DNA of 64,000 bases from Haloarchaeobius iranensis. Its GTDB lineage: Archaea; Halobacteriota; Halobacteria; Halobacteriales; Natrialbaceae. The position numbers were made by a program, and so were the translations under genes. Within the stretch, counting starts at the first letter, position 1. Each line of letters starts with the position of its first letter. Under the pieces are notes generated by a model. The model did no database searches and was not told the DNA's origin. It worked only from the letters and a program-made list of their open reading frames with translations. This document shows, one piece after another, positions 8,589 to 17,211 of this stretch. The stretch spans positions 1 through 64,000 of the forward strand of contig NZ_FNIA01000008.1 in the NCBI RefSeq assembly GCF_900103505.1. Direction: 5' to 3'.

Positions 8589-9161
8589 GTGGCGGACTCA
8601 CCCGCGGTCCTCATCGTCGAGGACGAACCCGACCTGGCGAACCTGTACGCGGCGTGGCTCAGGGACGCCTGCAGCGTGAAGACGGCGTACAACGGCAGCC
8701 AGGCGCTGGAGGCGATGGACGAATCGCGCGACATCGTCCTGCTCGACCGCCGGATGCCCGGGCTCTCCGGCGACCAGGTGCTCTCGACCATCCGCGAGCG
8801 CGAGCTCGACACCCGCGTCGCGATGGTGACCGCGGTCGAGCCCGACTTCGACATCATCCAGATGGGGTTCGACGACTACCTCGTCAAGCCGGTGTCGAAG
8901 GCGGACCTGCTCTCGACCATCGACCAGCTCCTCCTCCGCTCGACCTACGACGAGCAGATACAGCAGTTCTTCGCGCTCGCCTCGAAGAAGGCGCTGCTCG
9001 ACTCCCAGAAGACCGAGGCGGAGCTCCGGGCCTCCGAGAAGTACGCCCGGCTGGAGGACCGGCTGAACGTGATGCGCGCCCAGATCGACGAGACCATCAC
9101 CGAGCTGTCGAACCACGACGCGTACCGTCGGGTCTGTCAGGACCTCTCCAGAACCGACTGA
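8589..9161 (+). CDS. HalX-domain response regulator
   Basis: A 190-residue protein with a receiver domain (about 5-120) and a C-terminal HalX domain (about 125-188), a haloarchaeal output module of two long helices. Receiver residues are intact: acidic pair Glu11/Asp12, phospho-acceptor Asp53 (LLDRRMPG), Thr81 and Lys100 (YLVKPVSK). HalX regulators have no known DNA-binding motif; their output is unclear. The GTG start follows an in-frame TGA that separates it from an upstream ATG. The gene is convergent with the PAS-GAF kinase-like gene 20 bases downstream, its likely signalling partner, and is a paralogue of the HalX gene at 38568-39173. Confidence 0.9.
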   Translation: MADSPAVLIVEDEPDLANLYAAWLRDACSVKTAYNGSQALEAMDESRDIVLLDRRMPGLSGDQVLSTIRERELDTRVAMVTAVEPDFDIIQMGFDDYLVKPVSKADLLSTIDQLLLRSTYDEQIQQFFALASKKALLDSQKTEAELRASEKYARLEDRLNVMRAQIDETITELSNHDAYRRVCQDLSRTD

Positions 9162-9181
9162 GGAGAGCGCTCGCGTCGGAC

Positions 9182-11041
9182 CTACTTCTGCGAGACCTCG
9201 AACGTGACCATCCCGGTCACGGAGAACTGCGTCCCGCTGGCCTGGCCCGTCGACACGTCGACCTCCCAGCCGTGGGCCTCGGCAATCTCGCGGGCGACCG
9301 CCAGCCCGAGCCCGGAGCGCTCGCTGCCCGTCGTCGTCTCGGGCTCGAACACACGGTCGAACTCGGTCTCGGGGATGGCGGCGGCGTCGTCGAGGATGTA
9401 GAACCCGGTCGGCTTGCCCGTGGCGTCGTCCTCGACCGGGCCGATGCGGACCGTCGCGTCGCCCTTCGCGCGGGTGGTCACGTCGTTGAACACCGTCTCG
9501 AGCATGTGGACGAAGCGGGCGCGCTCGGCGCGCACGCTGCCCTCGAACTCGAGGTAGACGGTCATGTCCTCGGCGATCGACGCGTCGAGCGCGTCCGAGA
9601 GGGCGCTCTCGAAGTCGACCGAGGAGCGCGACCCCATCGCGCTCTGGTCGCGAGCGAACTCCAGCACGTCGTCGACGAGCTCCTCGGCGCGGGTGAGCGT
9701 CTCCGTCACCGCGGGGTCGTGGCTCTCCTCGTCGAACTCGCTGGCGACGTCGTCGAGGTGCTGCTGCAGGTCCTCCGAGAGGATGTCAGCGACGGCACGC
9801 AGCCGTTCGGACTGGCGGGCGAGGGACTGTTTGCGGTCCTGGAGCAGCTTCTCGCGGTCGGACCGGTCGAGGGCCGCCTCGGTGTTCGACGCGAGCAGCG
9901 AGACCAGCTCGAGGTCGGTGTCGTCGAACCCCTCGACGCGCGTCGAGCCGGTCATGATGACACCGTGGGTCCCGATGGGGACGATGATCTCCGAGCGAAG
10001 CGGCGTGTCCTCGTTGTAGATGTCCGACTCCTGGGTGAGGTCGTCGAACATCTTCGGCTCGCCCTCGCGGTAGACGTCCCAGATGAGGCCCTCGCCCTCG
10101 TAGAACTGCGGGAGGCCGCCGAGCTCGGTGTGCGCGCCCATCGTCGCCGCCATCGGGTCGAGGCAGCCGCGCTCGTCGTCGATGAGCCAGACACCCGAGA
10201 TGGGCAGGTCGAGCAGTTCGTCGGCGGCGTGGACGGCGACGGAACAGATCTCGGCGGCGTCCTCCGCCCCGAACAGCCAGCGCGTGACCTCGTGCAGGGA
10301 GTCGACGGTCTCCTCGTACTCCCGCTGCTCGGTCACGTCGCGGATGACGCCCGCGACGCTCGCGAGGCCCTCGCCGAGCGGGACCATCCGCATCTCGCCG
10401 ATGCGTTCCTCGCCGTCGGCGTTGGTGAACGAGAGCTCGAAGCGCTGGTAGCTTGTCTCGCCGGACTGCAGCGTGCCGATCGCCTCGCCGATGGCCATCG
10501 CGCCCTCGGAGTCGATGTTCGCGAGCTCGGGGAGCCGCCGGATCGGCTGGCCGACGAGCTCGTCCCGCGTCGCGCCGAGGGTCTCCTCGATGGCCTCGTT
10601 CACGCTGGCGATGCGGTCGTCGTCGTCGACGGTGAGCACGCCGTCGTGGACCGCCTCGACGACCCGGGCGTGCTGTGCGAGCTCGTTCTCGCGCTCCTTC
10701 CGGTCGGTGATGTCGCGGAGGTACACCGAGAGCCCCGACTCGGAGGGGTAGGCGTTGGCCTCGAACCAGGTGTCGAGCGGGTTGTGGTACACCTCGAAGG
10801 AGACCGGCTCCTGGGCCTCCATCGCCTGGTGGAAGCCCTCGGGGAACTGCGTCTCGACCGTCTCCGGGAACTCGTCCCACATCACCCGGCCGATGAGCTG
10901 GCGGCGCGACCGCTTGAGCATCGACTCGGCGCGGTCGTTGATGTACGTAAAGCGCCAGTCGCCGTCGAGGGCGAAGAACGCGTCTCCGACGCGGTCGAGG
11001 ATCGGGACCGAGCGGTCCGTCGCGTGTGGCCCGTTGCTCAC
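9182..11041 (-). CDS. PAS-PAS-GAF histidine-kinase-like protein, probable pseudokinase
   Basis: The 619-residue protein has PAS domains at about 10-115 and 125-245, a GAF domain at about 255-405, a DHp-like helix pair at about 410-480 and a HATPase-like C terminus. The usual SHDLRNPL phospho-acceptor box is SEDLQQHL, with Glu423 where the histidine should be. In the ATPase part an Asn remains in ETVFNDV and the G2-type box is intact (SGLGLAVAREI), but the DxGxG box is reduced to DDAAAIP. I infer sensing without autophosphorylation. No membrane segment. GTG start. The HalX regulator converges on it. Confidence 0.88.
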   Translation of the reverse strand: MSNGPHATDRSVPILDRVGDAFFALDGDWRFTYINDRAESMLKRSRRQLIGRVMWDEFPETVETQFPEGFHQAMEAQEPVSFEVYHNPLDTWFEANAYPSESGLSVYLRDITDRKERENELAQHARVVEAVHDGVLTVDDDDRIASVNEAIEETLGATRDELVGQPIRRLPELANIDSEGAMAIGEAIGTLQSGETSYQRFELSFTNADGEERIGEMRMVPLGEGLASVAGVIRDVTEQREYEETVDSLHEVTRWLFGAEDAAEICSVAVHAADELLDLPISGVWLIDDERGCLDPMAATMGAHTELGGLPQFYEGEGLIWDVYREGEPKMFDDLTQESDIYNEDTPLRSEIIVPIGTHGVIMTGSTRVEGFDDTDLELVSLLASNTEAALDRSDREKLLQDRKQSLARQSERLRAVADILSEDLQQHLDDVASEFDEESHDPAVTETLTRAEELVDDVLEFARDQSAMGSRSSVDFESALSDALDASIAEDMTVYLEFEGSVRAERARFVHMLETVFNDVTTRAKGDATVRIGPVEDDATGKPTGFYILDDAAAIPETEFDRVFEPETTTGSERSGLGLAVAREIAEAHGWEVDVSTGQASGTQFSVTGMVTFEVSQK

Positions 11042-11460
11042 CCTCCGTCCACCTCGTCGGCTTGGGACTGTCGTGGAGGGCGCGAGATGGTGAGGCGAGA
11101 ATGCATGGCTGCGGGGTCGTACGGGGGTACGTGATTCCCCTACTTACGTTTCGTGGCCAGGCTCGCCGCCGCCATCGGAGCGGAGTCCCCCACTCCGCCC
11201 GGTCGACGGCCGCACTCCTCACAGTGTGCAGACAGCTTCGGACGCCGCCGCTGTCCCCCCGGAACGACGGGGTCGGCATGACTGCCATCCAGTGTTGGAC
11301 TGGTCGCCGGCGGAGCTGTCCGTCTGTCGCCACGTTCGTAGCCGCTGACGCCGCCTTCGAGACGGCACGACCGACCCCGGGGACTCCGTGAGCGGCCTGC
11401 AGGGCACCCCGAACAGGGGCCGCAGACAAGAGTTAACTCGGTTCTCGCCCTGGCTCCGGT
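11042..11460. other. 419-bp intergenic region with promoter at right end
   Basis: No open frame here has haloarchaeal coding character; the frames present are basic and Arg/Pro-rich. At the right end GTTAACT (about 11432-11438) lies 26 bases above the ATG of the flavoprotein gene at 11461, consistent with a leaderless promoter. The left part should hold the promoter of the divergent PAS-GAF gene, but no clear TATA box was identified there. Confidence 0.4.
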
Positions 11461-12612
11461 ATGACAGTCGTCGTCGTGGGCGGTGGCATCGTCGGGATGG
11501 CGGCCGCGTACAGCCTCGCCGAGCGGGGCCGCGAGGTCGTCTGCTGCGAGAAGGGCTCGCTCGGGTCGGGGAGCACCGAGCGCTCGGCCGGCGGCATCCG
11601 AACGCAGTTCTCCACGCGGGTGAACGTCAGGCTCTCACTGGCGAGCATCGCGGTCTGGGAGTCCTTCGAGGCGGAGTTCGGGGTCGACATCGAGTACCGG
11701 CGCTCCGGCTACCTCTTCCTGGCCCGCGAGGAGGCGACCGTCGAGGACTTCGCGGCCAACGTGGCCATGCAGCAGGAGGAGGGTGTCGACAGCGAGCTGC
11801 TCACCCCGGAAGAGGCACGGGAGCACTGTCCAGAGCTCGATCCGTCGCCCTTCCGTGCGGCGACGTACTGCCCGACGGACGGCTTCGCCGACCCCCACCT
11901 CGCACTGCAGGGCTACTCGCAGGCGGCCGCCGAGGCCGGCGTCGAGGTGCGCACGAAGACGCCCGTCACCGACGTCCACCGCGACGGCGACGGGCGGGTG
12001 ACCGGCGTCGAGACCCCCGACGGCGCCATCGACGCCGACTACGTCGTCAACGCCGCCGGGCCCTGGGCGGGCGGGCTGAACGAGCTGGCGGGCGTGGACC
12101 TGCCCGTCGCGCCGAAGCGCCGGCAGGTCGCCGTCGTCGACCCGGAGACGCCGGTGCCCGAGTCCACCCCGCTGACCATCGACCTCGACACCGGTTCGTA
12201 CTTCCGGCCCGAGCGGGAGGGCGCGGCGCTCGTCGGCGGCCACTTCGGCGGCGACGACCCCGAGGTGGACCCGGACCGCTTCTCGGCGTCGGCCGACACC
12301 GACTGGACGGTCGAGGCCGTCGAGCACGCCGCCGCCTACGCCTCCTACTTCGGCCCCGAGACCCGCATCAAGAACGGCTGGGCGGGGCTGTACGCGGTCA
12401 CGCCCGACCACCATCCCATCGTCGAGGAGGTCGCGCCGGGCTACCTCGTCGCCATCGGCTTCTCGGGCCACGGTTTCCAGCACGCCCCCGCCACGGGGCG
12501 CCTCGTCGCGGACCTGGTGGTCGACGGCGAGACCGACCTGGTGCCCCTCGACGCGCTCTCGGCCGACCGGTTCGAGCGCGGGGAGACCCACGACGAGCGG
12601 AACGTCGCCTGA
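11461..12612 (+). CDS. DAO-family FAD-dependent oxidoreductase (sarcosine oxidase beta/proline dehydrogenase-like)
   Basis: A 383-residue flavoprotein of the D-amino-acid oxidase fold. The Rossmann FAD motif is at the very N terminus (VVVVGGGIVGMAAAYSL, 3-19), followed by the acidic ribose-binding Glu and the SGSTERSAGGIR segment, a middle VVNAAGPWAG, and the C-terminal AIGFSGHGFQHAP flavin-contact motif. These features fit sarcosine oxidase beta-like or proline/glycine oxidase-like enzymes that oxidise secondary amino acids. No partner subunits are next to it, so the substrate cannot be set. A TATA-like box lies 26 bases above the ATG. Confidence 0.87.
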   Translation: MTVVVVGGGIVGMAAAYSLAERGREVVCCEKGSLGSGSTERSAGGIRTQFSTRVNVRLSLASIAVWESFEAEFGVDIEYRRSGYLFLAREEATVEDFAANVAMQQEEGVDSELLTPEEAREHCPELDPSPFRAATYCPTDGFADPHLALQGYSQAAAEAGVEVRTKTPVTDVHRDGDGRVTGVETPDGAIDADYVVNAAGPWAGGLNELAGVDLPVAPKRRQVAVVDPETPVPESTPLTIDLDTGSYFRPEREGAALVGGHFGGDDPEVDPDRFSASADTDWTVEAVEHAAAYASYFGPETRIKNGWAGLYAVTPDHHPIVEEVAPGYLVAIGFSGHGFQHAPATGRLVADLVVDGETDLVPLDALSADRFERGETHDERNVA

Positions 12613-12648
12613 GCGGCGAGGACCGTGCCGTCGTCGGGAGCGGCCAGT

Positions 12649-13878
12649 TCAGAAGAAGTCGAGGACCGCGGCGTCGTTCTCGGGGAACAGCCGGTCGAGC
12701 GTCGCGAGGGTCTCGTCGTCCGCGGTCAGGTCGGTGGTCTTCGCCAGCGACCCCGCCGGCGCGTAGCCGACGAGCAGCTGGGTGAGCGCGCCGACGTCAA
12801 GCTCTGCGTCGGCGTCACCCTCGACGCGGTGCACCGTCCCCGACCCGGCGCTCACGTCGACGCTGAAGGTGTCGTCGTTCCACGGGGCGAGCCCGTCGGA
12901 CACGTCGACGGTGACCGTGCCGTCGGCCCCGTAGGCGACCGTCTCCAGCGCGTCGGCCACGTCCACGATGCGGACCATCGGCCCGCCCTGTAACTCCACG
13001 TCGAGGTCGTCCCGGTCGTCGACAAGGTCGGGCAGGTCGGTGCCGCGCTGCTCGTGCAGCGTCACCGTCGACACCTGCGAGTCGTGGTCGCGGCAGAACG
13101 CGAGACACCGCAGGTACGCCTCGTGGTCGCGCGCCCGGTGCTCCCAGACATCCAGCTCGCGGCCGTCCTCGCCCTCGTTCACCTCGTAGATGACGTACGC
13201 CCGCAGCTCGTCGTCCGTGCCCCAGCCGTAGACGAACGGGTCGTCCTCCCAGCCGGTGAACCGTCGGTGTCGCCACCAGTCCTCGTCGCGGTCGACGGTC
13301 AGGTCCATCCCCGCGGTGTCGGCGCGGTAGACGGCGTCGGCTTCCGCCCAGTCGTCGGCGTCGAGCCGCCGCCAGCGCGTGTCCTCGGCGGTCCGGCCCG
13401 CTCGCTCGGCGGCCGCGTCGGCAGCCTCGGCGGCGAACGCGAGGGCCGCCGGCGGGCAGGAGATGTCGACGTACCGGTTCGCCGTCTCCCAGCCGTACTG
13501 CCGGTAGAAGCCGTACTCGAACGGCCACAGGGTACAGATTGGTGCGCCCCGCTCGTGGTACTCCTCGACCGACGCTTCGAGCATCCGCCGGACGTTTCCA
13601 CCGCGGCGGTGCTCGGGCGGTGACGCCACCGCGGAGAGTCCCGGCATCTCCACGGTCGCACCCCGGAGCGACGTCTCGAACCAGTAGTGCCGACAGACGG
13701 CGAGCGGCTCGCCGTCGTCGGCGAACAGCCCGCGTTTCACGCCGAGGCGGTCGCGCTCGTCTGCCTCCTCGGGGTCGTACTCCATGCTCTCGGGACCTGC
13801 CTGTGGACGGAAGGCGTAGGTGACGAACTCGTGGAAGGTCGCCGCCTCGTCGTCCGTGAGTGGGCGGTACTCGGTCAT
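12649..13878 (-). CDS. Eis-like GNAT acetyltransferase with SCP2-like C terminus
   Basis: The 409-residue protein matches the enhanced-intracellular-survival (Eis) architecture: an N-terminal GNAT domain with acetyl-CoA loop region SPPEHRRGGNVRRML (about residues 85-100), a second GNAT-like domain in the middle, and a C-terminal sterol-carrier-like domain (about 300-409) ending in a free carboxylate (AVLDFF), which in Eis-family enzymes sits in the active site. Eis proteins acetylate amines, including aminoglycosides and lysine side chains; the physiological substrate in archaea is unknown. ATG 13878 is chosen; a further 9 codons are open upstream. It faces the DAO gene convergently. Confidence 0.85.
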   Translation of the reverse strand: MTEYRPLTDDEAATFHEFVTYAFRPQAGPESMEYDPEEADERDRLGVKRGLFADDGEPLAVCRHYWFETSLRGATVEMPGLSAVASPPEHRRGGNVRRMLEASVEEYHERGAPICTLWPFEYGFYRQYGWETANRYVDISCPPAALAFAAEAADAAAERAGRTAEDTRWRRLDADDWAEADAVYRADTAGMDLTVDRDEDWWRHRRFTGWEDDPFVYGWGTDDELRAYVIYEVNEGEDGRELDVWEHRARDHEAYLRCLAFCRDHDSQVSTVTLHEQRGTDLPDLVDDRDDLDVELQGGPMVRIVDVADALETVAYGADGTVTVDVSDGLAPWNDDTFSVDVSAGSGTVHRVEGDADAELDVGALTQLLVGYAPAGSLAKTTDLTADDETLATLDRLFPENDAAVLDFF

Positions 13879-13952
13879 GGTCGAGTCGGCGACGCCGCGG
13901 GGCAAGAAGGTTGCTGTCCCGTGGTTGGCGGTCCCACGCTCCGCGGGGTGGC

Positions 13953-15104
13953 TCAGTCCGAGATGTACGCCTCGAACCGGCGCATCGCCTCGCGCAGGTC
14001 GTCGAGCCCGGTGGCGTAGGAGACCCGGAGGTGGCCCTCACCGCCGTCACCGAACGCGTCGCCCGGGACCATCGCCACGCCCTCCTCGCGCAGGAGCCCC
14101 TCGGCGAACGCCTCCGCCGACTCGTCGGTCGGCACCTCGGGGAAGACGTAGAACGCGCCTCTCGCCCGGAAGCAGTCGACCCCCATCTCGTCGAACCGGG
14201 AGAGGACGAACCGCCGCCGTCGGTCGTACTCGTCGACCATCGTCCCGACCTCGTCGTCGCAGGAGCGCAGCGCCTCGAGCGCGGCGTACTGCGCGGTCGT
14301 CGGGGCCGACAGCATGCCGTACTGGTGGACCCGGTTGATGGCCGTCGTCACCTCGGGCGGGGCCATCGCGTAGCCCAGCCGGAGGCCCGTCATCGCGTAC
14401 GCCTTCGAGAAGCCGTTGAAGACGACCGTGCGCTCGCGCATCCCCGGCAGCGTCGCGATGGACGTGTGGTCGTTCTCGTACTGGAGCTCGGCGTATATCT
14501 CGTCCGAGAGGACACCGACGTCGTGCTCCCGGCAGAACTCGGCGACGGGTCCGAGCTCCTCGCCGGTCATCACGGCGCCGGTCGGGTTGTTCGGGTAGCA
14601 GAGCATCAGCAGGTCGGCGTCGGCCGCACCCGCCCGCTCCAGGGCCTCGTACGTGAGCTTGAACTCGTCCGCTTCGCGGGTCGGCACGCGCAGGGGCTCG
14701 CCGCCGGCGAACACGACGCCGGGCACGTACGAGATGTACGCCGGCTCGACGACGGCGACGGTGTCGCCGGGGTCGACGAGCGCCCGGAGCGTCGCGTCGA
14801 CGGCCTCGCTCACGCCCGTCGTCACCAGTATCTCCTCGTCGGCGTCGTAGTCGAGGTCGTAGCGGTCGTCGACGTGCCCCGAGATGGCCCGCCGTAGCTC
14901 CAGCAGCCCCCGGTTCGACGTGTAGCTCGTCCGGCCGCGTTCCAGCGAGTCGATGGCCGCGTCGCGGGCCGCCCACGGCGCGGAGAAGTCGGGCTCGCCG
15001 ACGCCCAGCGAGATGACGTCGTCGCGCTCCTCCGCCAGCTCGAAGAACTTGCGGATGCCCGACGGTGGCACCGACCGCACGCGTTCGGAGATGTCCAGTC
15101 CCAT
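13953..15104 (-). CDS. Class I/II pyridoxal-phosphate aminotransferase
   Basis: A 383-residue fold-type I aminotransferase. Visible motifs are the N-terminal GVGEPDFSAPW substrate loop, the YPNNPTGAVM Asn-containing PLP/substrate motif (about residues 170-180), DEIYAEL, the Schiff-base lysine in FNGFSKAYAMTGLRLGY (about 230), and the C-terminal carboxylate-binding Arg region (LRVSYATG). It resembles archaeal AspC/aromatic or alanine-type aminotransferases; the amino donor is not determinable. It lies two bases downstream of an Lrp-family regulator on the same strand, so the pair is likely co-transcribed and controlled by an amino-acid ligand. Confidence 0.93.
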   Translation of the reverse strand: MGLDISERVRSVPPSGIRKFFELAEERDDVISLGVGEPDFSAPWAARDAAIDSLERGRTSYTSNRGLLELRRAISGHVDDRYDLDYDADEEILVTTGVSEAVDATLRALVDPGDTVAVVEPAYISYVPGVVFAGGEPLRVPTREADEFKLTYEALERAGAADADLLMLCYPNNPTGAVMTGEELGPVAEFCREHDVGVLSDEIYAELQYENDHTSIATLPGMRERTVVFNGFSKAYAMTGLRLGYAMAPPEVTTAINRVHQYGMLSAPTTAQYAALEALRSCDDEVGTMVDEYDRRRRFVLSRFDEMGVDCFRARGAFYVFPEVPTDESAEAFAEGLLREEGVAMVPGDAFGDGGEGHLRVSYATGLDDLREAMRRFEAYISD

Positions 15105-15106
15105 GG

Positions 15107-15595
15107 TCAGGGTGACACCGAGAGTCTGTCGTCGTCGTCGTCGTCGTTCAGCGCGACCCCGCGGTCCTTGTACGTCGTCATGACGTAGTGCGTGACCGTC
15201 TGGGTCACCTCCGGGACCGGCGCGACCTTCTCGCTGATGAAGATGGAGACGTCGTGCATCGACGACCCCTCGACCTCCATGAGGAAGTCGTAGTCGCCGC
15301 TGACGAGGCGCAGCGTCTTCACCTGCGGGAACCGGGCGATCCGCTCGGCGATGTCGCCGTAGCCCGTCTCGCGGTCGAGCGTGACGTTGAGCTCGACGGT
15401 CGCACGGACCACCTCGCGGTCGGTCTTCTCCCAGTCGACGATGGCCTGGTAGCCAGCGACGACGCCCTCGGCCTCGAGGTCCGCGAGTGCTGCCTCGACC
15501 TCGTCCTCGGACAGGTCGGTCATGCGTGCGAGGTCCGCCGTCGTGTGACGTGCGTCCTCGACCAGCAGGTCGAGCAGGTCGTCCCGTGCCGTCAT
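15107..15595 (-). CDS. Lrp/AsnC family transcription regulator
   Basis: A 162-residue protein with an N-terminal winged helix-turn-helix (about 5-55; LARMTDLSEDEVEAAL) and a C-terminal RAM/AsnC ligand-binding domain (about 65-145) containing the VKTLRLVSGDYDFLMEVEG pattern typical of the family. A short acidic tail (six Asp in a row) follows. Lrp proteins form octamers and sense amino acids. The start ATG at 15595 is clear; the frame open further upstream is opposite the next gene. It is the first gene of an operon with the aminotransferase, suggesting that it senses that enzyme's substrate or product. Confidence 0.93.
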   Translation of the reverse strand: MTARDDLLDLLVEDARHTTADLARMTDLSEDEVEAALADLEAEGVVAGYQAIVDWEKTDREVVRATVELNVTLDRETGYGDIAERIARFPQVKTLRLVSGDYDFLMEVEGSSMHDVSIFISEKVAPVPEVTQTVTHYVMTTYKDRGVALNDDDDDDRLSVSP

Positions 15596-15672
15596 ACCCC
15601 TACAAGTCGGTGAGGGAGTCAAAAGCGTTTCTTCCGCGTCGGGGTTCGCCGCGAACGAATCGGCCGGTCGAC

Positions 15673-16497
15673 TCACTCCGGGACGTGCCCGAAGTCGACG
15701 TCCTCGAACGCACCCGGGCGGCGACCCTCCGTCGCGTAGACGTAGAGTGCGGTCTTCGCGATGCTCGACAGGGTCGTGCTGAAGAGGTACATGCAGACGA
15801 ACAGTCCGGCGACGACCGCCAGGGTGAGGCCGACACCGACGCCGCTGCCGGAGGCGACGCCACCGACGACGAGCAGTGCAGCGACGAGCACGACCGGCAG
15901 CATGAGCAGGAACGTCACGATGCCGACGCCGAAGTGCGCGCCGGCGGTCTCGCCCCAGGTCTGCTTGAACGTGTCGCCGCTCCGGCGTATCGCCTCGACG
16001 ACGGACACGTCCTCGAAGGCGATGACGGGGACGACGAAGTAGGTGAGGATCGACCACGCGACGCTGACGATGCTCGCCAGTATCTCCGCCACGAGGTTGT
16101 CCTGGCTGTCGATGAGCTGGATGATGACGCCGACGGTCGCGGAGACGACCGACCACGCCAGCAGGGTCCCCTTGTTCCGCCACGCCGCCGCCATCCCGCT
16201 CCGGAACGACGGGTCGCCACCTTCGAAGGCGGTCCGCGTCTCGTGCACCAGCGCCGCCGTCGTGAACGACGCGACGAACGTCGTCCCGAGGTAGAGCAGG
16301 AACAGGGTCGCGTACAGCCCCACGTCCGTCGCGAACACGCCCGCGAGGCTGGAGCCACCGAACAGCAGCGCCATGTACGCCAGCCCGGCGACGCCGCCGA
16401 CGAGCGGGAACACGGCCAGCTCGGGGTCGCCGCGGAGCACGCGGAGGCTGTCCTTCGTGAGCGCCCAGCCGGTCTTGAGTCTCGTGAGGAAGCCCAT
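15673..16497 (-). CDS. Polytopic membrane protein (DUF6159-like)
   Basis: A 274-residue integral membrane protein with an N-terminal amphipathic stretch (FLTRLKTGWALTKDSLRVL) and about six hydrophobic segments arranged in pairs: about 24-47, 54-85, 113-130, 135-165, 198-222 and 225-250. The conserved-looking feature is a cytoplasmic loop (VVEAIRRSGDTFKQTWGE) similar to YciC/DUF975-type membrane proteins that often have 'ATxxW' helices before each TM pair. I think of the DUF6159 group but cannot confirm. The nearest neighbours are unrelated. Confidence 0.8.
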   Translation of the reverse strand: MGFLTRLKTGWALTKDSLRVLRGDPELAVFPLVGGVAGLAYMALLFGGSSLAGVFATDVGLYATLFLLYLGTTFVASFTTAALVHETRTAFEGGDPSFRSGMAAAWRNKGTLLAWSVVSATVGVIIQLIDSQDNLVAEILASIVSVAWSILTYFVVPVIAFEDVSVVEAIRRSGDTFKQTWGETAGAHFGVGIVTFLLMLPVVLVAALLVVGGVASGSGVGVGLTLAVVAGLFVCMYLFSTTLSSIAKTALYVYATEGRRPGAFEDVDFGHVPE

Positions 16498-16541
16498 AGT
16501 GTCGCCAACAGAACAGCCGGATAAAAGCGCCGTGGTTCCGC

Positions 16542-17078
16542 TCAGTAGTTCTTGAACAGGTGCGCCCGCACGTCGTCCTTCGTCTGGACGTACTGCGTCG
16601 TCCCGTCGGGCATGTCGACCTCGTACCGGGCGTCCTCCTTCGAGGCCTCGCGCCACTTGTCCTCGTGCGTGTCGAGCAGGTTCATCATCGCGTTCAGCCG
16701 GTCGTCACCCTCCTCGCCCCCGTCGCTCGGGTCGGGCATCGGCGACGAACTCGCGCTCGTCGTCCCACCGTCCGCCGCCTCGGCCTGTGTGCTCCCGTCC
16801 GCGCCGGCCCCGCCGTCGGCCGTCGCCTCCGCCTCGTCCTGATGTTCGACGGCCTCCGCCGCCTGCTCCTCCGTCGACTCGTCGCCGGCCTCGTCGTCGG
16901 TCTCCGAGGGCGGCGCGACGTCGGCGTCGGCGTCGATGTCGTCCGCATCGACGTTGTCGATGAGGTACTGGAGCGCGTCTCGCTTTCGCACGTAGCCGTA
17001 GCGCGTCTCGGCCTGTATCTCCGTCCGCAGCGATTCGAGGAACTCCGCCTGCGCGTCGGAGATGGTCATCTCTGGCAT
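16542..17078 (-). CDS. Acidic hypothetical protein with low-complexity middle
   Basis: I do not recognise this 178-residue protein. It has a short ordered N-terminal part (about 1-50, with YGYVRKRDALQYLIDN), a long Asp/Glu/Ala/Gly/Ser linker (about 50-125) and an ordered C terminus (about 130-178) ending in a motif of an aspartate-rich turn plus TQYVQTKDDVRAHLFKNY. Such a split suggests two small interaction modules joined by a flexible tether. No cysteine, signal peptide or membrane segment. ATG 17078 (MPEMTIS) is preferred, as 29 upstream codons are basic. Function unknown. Confidence 0.75.
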   Translation of the reverse strand: MPEMTISDAQAEFLESLRTEIQAETRYGYVRKRDALQYLIDNVDADDIDADADVAPPSETDDEAGDESTEEQAAEAVEHQDEAEATADGGAGADGSTQAEAADGGTTSASSSPMPDPSDGGEEGDDRLNAMMNLLDTHEDKWREASKEDARYEVDMPDGTTQYVQTKDDVRAHLFKNY

Positions 17079-17211
17079 GGTTCCACTCTCGAAGGCGTCC
17101 GTAATAAGCGTGGACGCTCTCGTCCGTCGAGGCGGCCCGACAGCCCGCCGCGGGCCGCCCGGCACCGGGAACGCCAGTTCTTAAGCCCGCGAACGCCAAG
17201 GTCTGGACGAT

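Noticed and set aside
5983-8601. 872-residue open frame on the minus strand opposite purL
   Set aside because: It is the antisense of purL in a GC-rich genome; composition is Arg/Val/Gly-rich and lacks the acidic bias of real proteins here.
8582-11134. 850-residue open frame on the plus strand across the HalX and PAS-GAF genes
   Set aside because: It crosses two convergent real genes with recognisable domains in other frames; no domain is found in it.
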